The notes: generated by a model from the sequence alone, not told the origin. A stretch of 64,000 bases of DNA from Actinobacteria bacterium OV320 (GCA_001298545.1 LJCX01000026.1:682001-746000), one strand, 5' to 3'. Counted from the first letter of the stretch, positions 42,021 through 50,256 are shown. A program made the numbers and translations.

Positions 42021-43000
42021 CCCCCGGGACGACCCCCTTCTCCGGCCGGCCCTCCGAGCTGGTCGGCCGGAGAATCGCCGGCTACCGCATCGAGGGCGAG
42101 ATCGGACGCGGCGGCATGGCCGTCGTGTACCGCGCCCACGACCTGCGGCTGGACCGGACCGTCGCCCTCAAACTGCTCGCCCCGGAGCTGGCCCGCAACG
42201 ACGTGTTCCGCAAACGCTTCACCCATGAGTCGCGGGTGGCCGCGGCCATCGACCATCCGCACATCGTGCCCGTCTTCGAGGCGGACGAGACCGACGGGGT
42301 CCTGTACATCGCCATGCGGTACGTCGAAGGGAGCGATCTGCGCCATCTCCTCGACCGCGAGGGCCCGTTGCCCCCGGCGACCGCCGTCCGCATCGCCGCG
42401 CAGGTCGCCTCCGCGCTCGACGCCGCCCATGAGCACGGGCTGGTCCACCGGGACGTCAAACCAGGCAACGTCCTCGTCGCCCGCGGCACCGACAGCGACC
42501 ACCCCGAGCACGTCTACCTCACCGACTTCGGCCTGACGAAGAAGTCGCTCTCCCTGACCGGCTTCACCTCGGTCGGCCAGTTCGTCGGCACGCTCGACTA
42601 CGTCGCTCCCGAGCAGATCTCCGGGCAACCGGTCGACGGCCGCTGTGACGTCTACGGCCTCGCCTGCGTGGTCTACGAGTGTCTCGCGGGCCGCCCGCCC
42701 TTCCTCCGCGACGACGACGTGGCCCTGCTCTGGGCACACCAGAACGCCGATCCGCCCCCGTTGACGCAGGCCCGCCCCGACCTCCCCCCGTACCTGGACG
42801 CGGTGTTCGCCCGGGCCCTCGCCAAGAGTCCCGAGGCACGCCATCCCACCTGCGGCGCCTTCGTCGCCGAGCTGAGGCCGACGCCGGGCGGCGGGCTCAA
42901 ACCCGCTCACCCGCCGACGGAGCTGGCCGCCGCCCCGGCTGCGGCGCCGCAACCCCCGCCCTGGGCACGGCCGGTCTGCCACCCGCTGGGTCCCGGGTGA
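42017..43000 (+). CDS. Ser/Thr protein kinase (Hanks type), soluble
   Basis: 327 aa, ATGA overlap with the SH3-like gene. Kinase motifs: glycine loop IGRGGMAVVYRAHD, TVALKLLAPEL (Lys), E in FTHESRVAAAIDHPHIVPVF, catalytic HRDVKPGNVLV, DFGLTKKSLSLTGFTSVGQFVGTLDYVAPEQ, and GRCDVYGLACVVYECLAGRPPF. The last ~50 residues are Pro/Ala-rich and there is no transmembrane segment, unlike PknB. It is a plausible partner of the FHA-ABC transporter upstream. The gene ends inside a 23-bp tandem repeat. Confidence 0.9.
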   Translation: MTPGTTPFSGRPSELVGRRIAGYRIEGEIGRGGMAVVYRAHDLRLDRTVALKLLAPELARNDVFRKRFTHESRVAAAIDHPHIVPVFEADETDGVLYIAMRYVEGSDLRHLLDREGPLPPATAVRIAAQVASALDAAHEHGLVHRDVKPGNVLVARGTDSDHPEHVYLTDFGLTKKSLSLTGFTSVGQFVGTLDYVAPEQISGQPVDGRCDVYGLACVVYECLAGRPPFLRDDDVALLWAHQNADPPPLTQARPDLPPYLDAVFARALAKSPEARHPTCGAFVAELRPTPGGGLKPAHPPTELAAAPAAAPQPPPWARPVCHPLGPG

Positions 43001-43043
43001 CCGGCGGGGCCCGATCCCGGTGACCGGCGGGGCCCGATCCCGG
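42998..43043. repeat. Two tandem copies of a 23-bp unit at the kinase stop
   Basis: TGACCGGCGGGGCCCGATCC-CGG occurs twice head-to-tail, at 42998-43020 and 43021-43043; a degenerate third begins TGATCGGGGGGGG. The stop codon is the TGA of the first unit. The area also has G8 and C8 homopolymers (43050-43130), prone to slippage. Confidence 0.8.
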
Positions 43044-43093
43044 GTGATCGGGGGGGGCCGCGCGAGGCGAGGGGGCCGTCACGGCTCTCGCTG

Positions 43094-44362
43094 TCACGGG
43101 GGGCCCGCCCTGCCCCGGCGGCGCGCCCCCCCCGCCAGCAGGCCGCCCAGGAAACCGGCTACCAGCCCCCACAGCGCGGCGAGACCCAGTGTCGACCACA
43201 CCTCGGGGCGCAGGAACAGCTCCCCGGACAGATCGCCGCCCAGGTCGCCGATGCCGAGCACGGACAGGCCGTAGCGCGCCGAGATCCGGCCGACCAGACA
43301 GATCATCAGCACCGTGAGCACCAGGGCCACCGCCATGCGCACCGCATGCCGCCAGGCGCGCGTCCCGGCGGGGGAGTGGGCCGCCATCACGAACGCGGCC
43401 AGCAGCAGCAAGGCCGCGTCCACGGCGAGGAGCCACCACACGCGGCTGTCGTGCTCGGCGAGGGTGCCGAGGTTCAGCCGGGCGTCGTCCGGGCTGCGCA
43501 GCACCTCGTCCAGCACCTGCGGCATCGGCAGCCCGAACGGACCCTCGACCCTGCCGTTCCAGGTGGCGCCCAGCCCGATCGTGAAAGCGGGCCACGCCAG
43601 ATTGGGCAGACCGAGGAGGATCACGGCGAAGGTCTGGGCGGCGTGCCCCCGGGTCGCCGCGACGACGAGCGCGACGACGAGGCCCAGGACGACGCAGCAG
43701 AGCAGCAGCAGGACCATGGCGTACGCCGCCGGCCGCACCGATCGGTGCAGGCGCAGCAGTCTCGGCGGCAACGGGGCGCCGGGCGAGACCAGCAGCGCCA
43801 GCACCAGCACGCCGGCCAGCCACACCAGCCCGACGACAAGGGTGAGGGGGACGTCCGTCGTGAAGCCGACCTCGGGGCTGATGTCGAACAGTTCGCCGAG
43901 GTCGCTCAGCGTGTCGTCACCGAGGGAGATCGTGAAGGTCTGCCGTGCGGCCAGGGCCAGCCCGAGGAGGCCGAGCAGCCACAGCACCGCGATCCGGGCC
44001 GCCCACCCGGCCAGTTCCGCGGCGCCCGCCACCGCCCGGTGCCGCAGCGGCCGCAGGAACCCGGCACCCACCACGAGCGCCCCGACGAGGGTGACGGACA
44101 GCGGGATCACCGTCAGACCGGCCTGGGTGTCGGCGAGCCCACCGGCGTTCCCGGAGAGCTCGACCGTGCCGCCGACACTCGTCACGACGGTCGCCGCGAT
44201 CACCCGGGGGAAGGCACCCTGCGGCAGATCCGCCGCCCCGGCCGCCCACAGTCCCAGCGCGGCCACCACCCCCATGGCGAGCAGTCCGGCCAGTGCCACG
44301 ACGATCGCCCGCACCCAGCCGTGGCGGGAGACTGCCTGGTCGTGCGGGGTGTGGGCGCTCAC
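43094..44362 (-). CDS. Streptophobe-family integral membrane protein
   Basis: 422 aa; GTG at 44362, with no strong ribosome site. About ten hydrophobic segments are spread over the full length (e.g. AIVVALAGLLAMGVVAALGLW; VLWLLGLLGLALAA; MVLLLLCCVVLGLVVALVVAA). The loop with NLAWPAFTIGLGATWNGRVEGPFGLPMPQVLDEVLR and the end LWGLVAGFLGGLLAGGARRRGR match the streptophobe family. Streptophobe proteins are restricted to streptomycetes and relatives, and their function is unknown. It converges with the kinase gene. Confidence 0.82.
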   Translation of the reverse strand: MSAHTPHDQAVSRHGWVRAIVVALAGLLAMGVVAALGLWAAGAADLPQGAFPRVIAATVVTSVGGTVELSGNAGGLADTQAGLTVIPLSVTLVGALVVGAGFLRPLRHRAVAGAAELAGWAARIAVLWLLGLLGLALAARQTFTISLGDDTLSDLGELFDISPEVGFTTDVPLTLVVGLVWLAGVLVLALLVSPGAPLPPRLLRLHRSVRPAAYAMVLLLLCCVVLGLVVALVVAATRGHAAQTFAVILLGLPNLAWPAFTIGLGATWNGRVEGPFGLPMPQVLDEVLRSPDDARLNLGTLAEHDSRVWWLLAVDAALLLLAAFVMAAHSPAGTRAWRHAVRMAVALVLTVLMICLVGRISARYGLSVLGIGDLGGDLSGELFLRPEVWSTLGLAALWGLVAGFLGGLLAGGARRRGRAGPP

Positions 44363-44594
44363 CCCGCCACGCTAAGCAGTGCCGGGGGAGCGCGCCTGTC
44401 GGGAGGGCCGTCCGCGCCCCGCTTGCGAGCCGCGGCCGACCGGCGCACACAATGGTGCGTTGTGGAATAAAGCGGCGCACGTCTGACAATTGGCCCCCGG
44501 CGAGACCGGCCGAGACCGGCTCCTGTCGGATCTTCTCGGGTCTTCTCGGGGTCAGCTGCCGAAGCGTCGCGGGAAACCCACGTGGGGAGTGCTC

Positions 44595-46106
44595 GTGAGC
44601 GCAGAACCGCCCTCTTCCGGCCGCCCCGCGGGACCGCCCTCCGGCCCGTTGTCGGGTCCGCCCTCCCAGCCCCCGTCGGGCCCGCCTTCGGGGCCGCCCT
44701 CCCAACCTCCCTCGGGCCCGCCCTCCCAGCCGTCCGACGCGGGCTCCCCGGGGGACGGCGGCGGGGAACCGCGCCGGAGCCGGTGGAAGTCCGCGCCCAG
44801 GATCGCGCTGATCACCACGGCGGTGGTGGCCGTGACGGCGCTCGCCCTGGTGCTCGCCCTGGTGAACGGCGGCGGCTCCGGATCCGGCGGAGGCGGCTCC
44901 GGCCAGGTCGGCGAGGTCTTCCTGCAGCCGGCCGGCAAGACGGGTCCCGAGCCCTACACCGCGCCCCCCGTCACCGACAGTTCCTTCCCGCCGGCCTCCG
45001 TCGCCCCGTCGGGGTCCTCGCCGCCCACGGACACCGTCTCCGGTGTCGACGGCGGGGACGAAGGACTGTACGGCGGCACCCGCAACGTCTCCAGCTGTGA
45101 CGTGGAGCGGCAGATCAAGGCCCTGCGGGCGGATCCCGCCAAGAACCGGGCCTTCGCCTCCGTGGCCGGCGTCGCCCCCTCCGGGGTCCCGGCCCACCTG
45201 CGCTCCCTCACCCCCGTGCAGCTCCGCCTGGACACCCGCGTCACCAACCACGGATACCGTGACGGCGCCGCCACCACCTACCAGGCGGTCCTGCAGGCGG
45301 GTACGGCCGTCCTGGTCGACCGGCACGGCGTGCCGCGGGTGCGCTGCGCCTGCGGCAACCCGCTGACCCCGCCGCTCGCCCAGCGGGCCGGGTTCAAGCG
45401 GACCGGCGACCCGTGGCCCTCGTACAGTCCCGCGACCACCGTCGTGGTCAAGCCCTCCGTGACCGTGGTCGATGTGTTCGTGCTCTACGACCCCCGGCAC
45501 GACCACCACTGGTTCGCCCGCCGACCGGGCGACAAGCCGCACCAGGACCGGCCGACCCGGCCGCCGGCGAGGCTCACGCCGTCCATCACGGTCAGCACGC
45601 CGAGCGCGCCGACGGACGACGGCCCGCGGACGTCCCCGCCGTGCGTCTCGCCGCCCGCCGACCGGCCGCCTGGCTGTCCGCTGCCGCCGTCCTCCGGTTC
45701 GTCCACGGCGCCCCCGTCCTCGGAGTCGCCGTCGTCGGAACCCCCGTCGAAGGAACCCCCCTCGAAGGAGCCCCCGTCGAAGGAACCGCCGTCCTCGCCG
45801 TCGTCGAGCTCCGAGTCGAGGAGGTTCGCACCCCCCTCCTCGGAGTCCTCGTCCTCCGAGTCCCCGCCCTCCGAGCCCCCGTCCTCCGGGTCCCGGTCCG
45901 ACCAGCACCTGGTGCCCGACTCGCCGGGTTCCGAGTCGCAGCCGAGCTCACCGTCCGAACCCACGAGCGAGTCCGGCAGCTCGTCCGCGGCTTCTCGCCT
46001 TCCGCTGACGGACGACAGCACGAGCCAGTCGTCGCCGACCTCGGCGGATTCCTCCGGCGCGAGCTCCCCGGCCCCCGGCGCACCGGCCGAGTCATCAGCC
46101 GTGTGA
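44595..46106 (+). CDS. DUF6777-like protein with low-complexity tails
   Basis: 503 aa from GTG 44595 (GGGGAG upstream). N-terminal ~45 residues are Pro/Ser/Gly repeats (G-P-P-S-Q-P-P-S-G). A single membrane anchor is at ~72-95 (IALITTAVVAVTALALVLALV), then Gly/Ser, then the DUF6777 domain from GQVGEVFLQPAGKTGPEPYTAP to KPSVTVVDVFVLYDPRHDHHWFARRPGDKPHQDRP. A ~185-residue Ser/Pro/Glu tail contains K-E-P-P-S repeats. The topology is a cytoplasmic N-tail, one TM and an extracellular domain with a wall-spanning stalk-like tail. Its function is unknown. The repeat DNA is in Pro/Ser codons only. Confidence 0.8.
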   Translation: MSAEPPSSGRPAGPPSGPLSGPPSQPPSGPPSGPPSQPPSGPPSQPSDAGSPGDGGGEPRRSRWKSAPRIALITTAVVAVTALALVLALVNGGGSGSGGGGSGQVGEVFLQPAGKTGPEPYTAPPVTDSSFPPASVAPSGSSPPTDTVSGVDGGDEGLYGGTRNVSSCDVERQIKALRADPAKNRAFASVAGVAPSGVPAHLRSLTPVQLRLDTRVTNHGYRDGAATTYQAVLQAGTAVLVDRHGVPRVRCACGNPLTPPLAQRAGFKRTGDPWPSYSPATTVVVKPSVTVVDVFVLYDPRHDHHWFARRPGDKPHQDRPTRPPARLTPSITVSTPSAPTDDGPRTSPPCVSPPADRPPGCPLPPSSGSSTAPPSSESPSSEPPSKEPPSKEPPSKEPPSSPSSSSESRRFAPPSSESSSSESPPSEPPSSGSRSDQHLVPDSPGSESQPSSPSEPTSESGSSSAASRLPLTDDSTSQSSPTSADSSGASSPAPGAPAESSAV

Positions 46107-46230
46107 GGCATCTGTGGCCGTCCCGCGTACAGGTGGAAAACTGACCTGGACTGCGCGGCGCAACTCGGGGTACGAGCACAGATGCACACCCAGCGGCGTC
46201 CGGCCATTCCGGCCTTCGAGAGAGAAACGC

Positions 46231-46683
46231 ATGATCGAGTACCTGGACGGGGCAGTGATACCTACTGGTTTCGACGTACCCGTGGAACCGCTGCGGCGGG
46301 CAGCGCACTACACCGGTGAGCCCGGCTGCATAGCCGAGGCCCGCGCCTTCGCCGCACACTTCGTCGACCAGCTCAGGACGGAGTGGTGCGCCACGATCGG
46401 CGACCGGGCGAGCGGAGAGGTGTTGCTGGTGGTCAGCGAACTGATCACCAACGCCGACCGGCACAGCAACGGGCCGTACATCCTGGAGCTGGAGGGTACG
46501 GAGTCCTCGGTCACGGTCTGCGTCTACGACAGCAGCGACGCACTGCCCCTGCGGTTCCCCAAGGACCCCGAGCGCATCGGCCGGCACGGTCTGGAGATCG
46601 TCCACGCGGTGGCGGCGGAGGTCACCGCCGAGCGCGTACCGGTCGGCAAGCGGGTCCGGGCCGTGCTCACCTTCGGCTCCTAG
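46231..46683 (+). CDS. SpoIIAB/RsbW-like ATP-binding (anti-sigma regulatory) protein
   Basis: 150 aa; ATG after GAGAGAAACGC. GHKL motifs: N box LLVVSELITNADRHS, G1 VCVYDSSDALPLRFP, and G2 GRHGLEIVHAVAAEVT. The short single-domain form is the histidine-kinase-like ATPase of anti-sigma regulators; lacking a known sigma partner, it could phosphorylate an anti-anti-sigma factor. The neighbouring SigB-family gene is an obvious candidate. The last ~40 bp of the gene are duplicated 180 bp downstream. Confidence 0.87.
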   Translation: MIEYLDGAVIPTGFDVPVEPLRRAAHYTGEPGCIAEARAFAAHFVDQLRTEWCATIGDRASGEVLLVVSELITNADRHSNGPYILELEGTESSVTVCVYDSSDALPLRFPKDPERIGRHGLEIVHAVAAEVTAERVPVGKRVRAVLTFGS

Positions 46684-46980
46684 GCCCGCGGGGCGCGGGC
46701 CCCCCGGGCGCGCCGATCAGGCGTGGTCCAGCTCGCCCAGCATCCCGTGGCGCACGCCCCGGGTGGTTCCGCTGAGCAGGCCGGGGCCACGCCACTCCCG
46801 CGCACGGGCAAGGGGCTGCGGGTCGCAAGCGGGTCCGGGCCGGCCTCCCCTTCGCCTCGTGGCCCGGGGGGGGCGGCCCCCCGGGGGCCGCGCCGATCAG
46901 GCGTGGTCCAGCTCGCCCAGCATCCCGTGGCGCAGTCGCAGGATGATCCGCTTGATCAGGCGGGACACATGCATCTGCGA
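46641..46980. repeat. 180-bp diverged tandem duplication across the ATPase / sigma gene junction
   Basis: The 3' end of the ATPase gene from 46641 and the 3' end of the sigma gene to ~46800 recur 180 bp later. The central 44 bp (46711-46754 and 46891-46934, GCCGATCAGGCGTGGTCCAG onward) are identical. The outer parts show substitutions and small indels that cancel out. Copy 1 holds the working ATPase end and a decayed sigma end; copy 2 holds a decayed ATPase end and the working sigma end. Confidence 0.88.
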
Positions 46981-47787
46981 GCAGCCGAGCCGCTCGCCGA
47001 TCTCCGCCTGGGTGGCCTCCTCCACGAACCGCATGTGGATGATCTGCCGGTCGCGCTCGCTGAGCTCGGCCATCAGCGGGGCGAGCGAGTGGAAGTCCTC
47101 GACGAGCCGGAGCCCCTCCTCCTCCACGCCGATGAAGTCCGCGAGGACCGCCTCGCCGTGCTCCGGGCCGTCCCCGGTGAGCGCCGCGTCGAGGGAGGAG
47201 GAGTTGTAGCCGTTGGCGGCGATCTGTGCCTCGACGACCTGGCTCTCCGCGAGGTTCATCAGGGTGGCCAGCTCGGGCACGGTCGGGTCCCGGTCCAGCC
47301 GGCTGGAGAGCTCGTCGCGGGCCTTGGCCAGCTCGACACGCAGCTCCTGGAGCCGCCGCGGCACGTGCACCGCCCACGTCGTGTCCCGGAAGAAGCGCTT
47401 GATCTCACCGACGATGTACGGCAGCGCGAACGAGGTGAACTCCACCTCACGGGAGACCTCGAACCGGTCGATGGCCTTGATCAGGCCGATCATCCCGGTC
47501 TGGACGATGTCCTCCATGTCGTCCCCGCGGCCGCGGAACCGGCCGGCCGCGAACCGCACCAGGGACATGTTCATCTCGATGAGGGTGTTGCGCGCGTACT
47601 GGTACTCGTGGGTCCCCTCCTCGAGGACGGCCAGCCGCTGGAAGAACTGACGGGACAGCTCCCGTGCGTCCCGCGGAGCCACGCTCCGGGGTGCCTCGAT
47701 GCCCGGGAGCGGCGCGCCGGCCGTGCTGATGGCTACGGCGGTGTCCTCGACGGCCTTGGCCTCTGACCGGATCACGGCGGTCTTCAT
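46897..47787 (-). CDS. sigL: SigB/SigF-family sigma factor, probably SigL
   Basis: 296 aa; ATG at 47787. It has sigma region 2 (ARNTLIEMNMSLVRFAAGRFRGRGDDMEDIVQTGMIGLIKAIDRFEVSREVEFTSFALPYIVGEIKRFFRDTTWAVHVPRRLQEL), region 3 (~165-215) and region 4 (LSERDRQIIHMRFVEEATQAEIGERLGCSQMHVSRLIKRIILRLRHGML). This is the stress/sporulation SigB group of streptomycetes. The order sigma-popR-clpP3-clpP4 is that of the S. coelicolor sigL region as I recall it, hence the name. Two CGGGCAGACCCA repeats lie in its upstream region at 47850 and 47884. Confidence 0.85.
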   Translation of the reverse strand: MKTAVIRSEAKAVEDTAVAISTAGAPLPGIEAPRSVAPRDARELSRQFFQRLAVLEEGTHEYQYARNTLIEMNMSLVRFAAGRFRGRGDDMEDIVQTGMIGLIKAIDRFEVSREVEFTSFALPYIVGEIKRFFRDTTWAVHVPRRLQELRVELAKARDELSSRLDRDPTVPELATLMNLAESQVVEAQIAANGYNSSSLDAALTGDGPEHGEAVLADFIGVEEEGLRLVEDFHSLAPLMAELSERDRQIIHMRFVEEATQAEIGERLGCSQMHVSRLIKRIILRLRHGMLGELDHA

Positions 47788-48003
47788 TGCCTCTCCCAGG
47801 AAGGTCACGGTTCGACGTCTGCTGTACTCGGTCCGTGAGCGAGCACCGACGGGCAGACCCACTCTGGTGGCGACTACCCCGTCCGGGCAGACCCATGCAC
47901 GCGGGATTCGCGTCCTCGCGACGCGAGGGGCGTTTCGTCCGATTCCACCGAGGGCGCAACGCCCGGCCCTTCCGCAGGCGGCCCGCTTTCCTAGGCTGGG
48001 GAG

Positions 48004-48438
48004 GTGAGCAACCAAGCGCCGAACCGAGCCCGCGTGATCCCGCTGCGCCCGCCTGCCGAGCGCCCGGGCAGCGCCGCCACCGTCACTCCCACCGCTCCCG
48101 CACCCGTTCCCCGGCCCGCGCCGCGCGAGCCCTTGTGGCGCGACCTGGTCGGGGACGTCCTGCGCCGGGAACGCCAGGCCCAGGAACGCACCCTCAAGGA
48201 CGTCGCCGACTCGGCCCGTATCTCCATGCCCTATCTCTCGGAGGTGGAGCGAGGCCGCAAGGAAGCCTCCTCGGAGGTCCTCGCGGCCGCCGCCCACGCC
48301 CTCGGTCTGAGCCTGGGCGACCTGCTGGCGCGGGCCCAGGGCGAGCTGATCCGGCTCAGCAGCCGGCCCTCCGCCCGGCATTCCGCCCGCAGCCGTACGG
48401 TCACGTCGTCGTACGACGGCCTCTGCCTGGCCGCCTGA
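48004..48438 (+). CDS. popR: PopR, transcriptional activator of clpP3-clpP4 (XRE/ClgR-like)
   Basis: 144 aa from GTG 48004. The N-terminal ~45 residues are Pro/Ala-rich; the helix-turn-helix spans ~55-110 (LVGDVLRRERQAQERTLKDVADSARISMPYLSEVERGRKEASSEVLAAAAHAL), as in ClgR. The protein ends L-C-L-A-A; a C-terminal Ala-Ala is the known degron by which ClpP1/ClpP2 remove PopR. It converges with the clpP pair and two copies of its binding box lie upstream of them. TAGGCT ends 6 nt before GTG, so a leaderless mRNA is possible. Confidence 0.9.
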   Translation: MSNQAPNRARVIPLRPPAERPGSAATVTPTAPAPVPRPAPREPLWRDLVGDVLRRERQAQERTLKDVADSARISMPYLSEVERGRKEASSEVLAAAAHALGLSLGDLLARAQGELIRLSSRPSARHSARSRTVTSSYDGLCLAA

Positions 48439-48459
48439 CGAACCGCGCGGGCCGGCGTC

Positions 48460-49068
48460 TCACACCCGCACGGGACGCCGGTTCAGCACCTCGTCGGCCA
48501 GTCCGTACGCCACCGCCTCCTGCGCCGTGAACACCTTGTCGCGGTCCATGTCCGTGCGCAGGGTCGTGATGTCGTGACGGGTGTGGCGGGACAGCACCTC
48601 CTCCACCTGGGCGCGGATCCGGACCATCTCCTTGGCCTGGAGCGTCAGGTCCGAGACCGTGCCCTGGCGGCCGCCGCTGGCCGGTTGCCCGAGCAGCACG
48701 CGCGCGTGCTCCAGGACGAGCCGCCGGCCGGGATCCCCGCCCGCCAGCAGCACGGCCGCCGTGGACGCCGCCTGCCCGACGCAGAGCGTCGAGATCGGCG
48801 CCTGGACGAACGTCATCGTGTCGTAGATCGCCATCAGCGAGGTGAACGAGCCGCCGGGGGAGTTGAGGTAGATCGAGATCTCGCTCTCCGGCGACGCCGC
48901 CTCCAGGTGCAGGAGCTGCGCGATGACGACGTTGGCGACGCCGTCGTCGATCTCGGTGCCGATGAAGATGATCCGCTCGGACAGCAGCCGACTGAACACG
49001 TCGTACGACCGCTCGCCCTGCGGGGTCCGCTCGACCACGTTCGGAATCGTGTAGGTCCCCATGTTCAC
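48460..49068 (-). CDS. clpP: ATP-dependent Clp protease proteolytic subunit, lacking the catalytic His (ClpP4-like)
   Basis: 202 aa; GTG start overlapping the upstream clpP stop (GTGA). The ClpP fold is clear ([45 protein letters not shown]), and Ser102 sits in the G-Q-A-A-S motif. In the helix where ClpP has R-V-M-x-H-Q-P, the sequence is [11 protein letters not shown]: the catalytic His is replaced by Gly127. An aspartate-rich D-M-D-R-D segment remains. It may be an inactive or modified partner, forming a mixed tetradecamer with the coupled, intact ClpP. Expression should depend on PopR. Confidence 0.9.
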   Translation of the reverse strand: MNMGTYTIPNVVERTPQGERSYDVFSRLLSERIIFIGTEIDDGVANVVIAQLLHLEAASPESEISIYLNSPGGSFTSLMAIYDTMTFVQAPISTLCVGQAASTAAVLLAGGDPGRRLVLEHARVLLGQPASGGRQGTVSDLTLQAKEMVRIRAQVEEVLSRHTRHDITTLRTDMDRDKVFTAQEAVAYGLADEVLNRRPVRV

Positions 49069-49703
49069 ATCCCCACCCGTCGCTTCTGCGCGGCCGGGCG
49101 GACGTCCGCGAGGGACTCCACGACCCGGTCCACGATGCCGTACTCCCTGGCCTCCTCGGCCGTGAACCAGCGGTCCCGGTCACCGTCGCGCGAGATGGTC
49201 TCCGGCGACTGGCCGGTGTGCTCGGCGGTGATCCGCTCGATGGTGCGCTTGGTGTGCTCCAGGTTCTCCGCCTGGATCTCGATGTCCGCCGTGGTCCCGC
49301 CGATCCCGGCCGACGGCTGGTGCATCATGACCCGTGCGTTCGGCAGCGCGTACCGCTTGCCCGACGCGCCGACACCGAGCAGGAACTGGCCCATGCTGGC
49401 CGCGAAGCCCATGGCGAGCGTCGAGACGTCGTTGGGGATCAGCCGCATGGTGTCGTAGATGGCGAGCCCCGCGTGCACCGACCCGCCGGGGCTGTTGATG
49501 TAGAGGGCGATGTCGGTGCGCGGGTCCTCCGCCGACAGGATCAGCAGCTGCGCGCAGACCCGGTTCGCGGAGACCTCGTCGACCTGGGTGCCGAGCAACA
49601 CGATGCGCTGGTTCAGCAGTTGGGCGGCGAGCTGGTCGTCGAAGCGGGAGTGCGCGGTGTCGCCCTCCTCCGCACGGGGAGCGAGCGTGGTGAGTGGAGT
49701 CAT
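49065..49703 (-). CDS. clpP: ATP-dependent Clp protease proteolytic subunit, intact triad (ClpP3-like)
   Basis: 212 aa; ATG behind GAGGAGAACC. The triad positions are intact: Ser103 in [11 protein letters not shown], His128 in [12 protein letters not shown] and an Asp in [19 protein letters not shown]. The N-terminal ~20 residues probably include a processed leader. It is the first gene of the clpP pair and is translationally coupled to the second. Promoter control by PopR is indicated by two boxes 73-102 bp upstream of the start. It works with Clp ATPases to degrade proteins when ClpP1/P2 is limiting. Confidence 0.92.
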   Translation of the reverse strand: MTPLTTLAPRAEEGDTAHSRFDDQLAAQLLNQRIVLLGTQVDEVSANRVCAQLLILSAEDPRTDIALYINSPGGSVHAGLAIYDTMRLIPNDVSTLAMGFAASMGQFLLGVGASGKRYALPNARVMMHQPSAGIGGTTADIEIQAENLEHTKRTIERITAEHTGQSPETISRDGDRDRWFTAEEAREYGIVDRVVESLADVRPAAQKRRVGM

Positions 49704-49775
49704 CGGTTCTCCTCGTCGTGGCGTGACTGCCGTCGACTCCACTGTTGACCGCCGGAGGTGCCCGCACGCGGTTTC

Positions 49776-49805
49776 TCTGCCCGCGGCAGATTCGCCACGG
49801 GCAGA
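49776..49805 (-). promoter_or_regulatory. Tandem PopR boxes upstream of the clpP pair
   Basis: TCTGCC-CGC-GGCAGA at 49776-49790 matches the PopR consensus TCTGCC-N3-GGCAGA exactly. Directly adjacent, TTCGCC-ACG-GGCAGA at 49791-49805 is a second site with one degenerate arm. The two 15-bp boxes are on the same face pattern and lie ~75-100 bp before the clpP start. Confidence 0.88.
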
Positions 49806-49960
49806 GCACCCGGGTGCGGCATGGCCCGTAGGTGGTCCCGGACGCGGCTGGCGCGCCGTGGGGCCGACGGCGTTCACGACTGACGGCGTCGTGCAGGCCG
49901 GCGCAAGCTCCTTGCTGCAGGGCGGCACAAGCACATGCTGCGCTCACCCGGGGGAGGGCC

Positions 49961-50256
49961 GGCAGGCAGAGGTCGATGGTGAACGGGCCGGTGCCGCATG
50001 TCGGCCCGGCACCGGTCCCGATGGGGTGCACCCTCCTGACCGCGCCGGCGGCCGAGGTGGGCGACGAGCAGGTCGGGTCCTTTGCTGGTGAGGTAGGCGG
50101 AGGTGGGGACGTACACCTTGCTGCCGTGGACCGCGATGACGTGGAGGTCTGGAGGCCGTCGGCGGCCGTGAGCACGGCAATGTCGGTGCCGTCGGGGCGC
50201 ACGAGGTCGAACCTGGCAGCCGGCGTGGCGATCGGGCGGCTGGCTCCGCTCGTCAC
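49961..50256 (-). pseudogene. Decayed gene upstream of clpP
   Basis: No single frame is open, yet three frames on the minus strand give coherent segments in order: ARFDLVRPDGTDIAVLTAADG (from ~50218), then after a shift LHVIAVHGSKVYVPTSAYLT with PDLLVAHL, and after another shift AAGAVRRVHPIGTGAGPT and PFTIDLCLPA (to ~49961). This looks like the remains of a gene broken by two frameshifts; the protein type (perhaps a beta-propeller or secreted protein) is not identified. A chance arrangement cannot be excluded. A GTG at 50256 is the only evident start. Confidence 0.4.
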
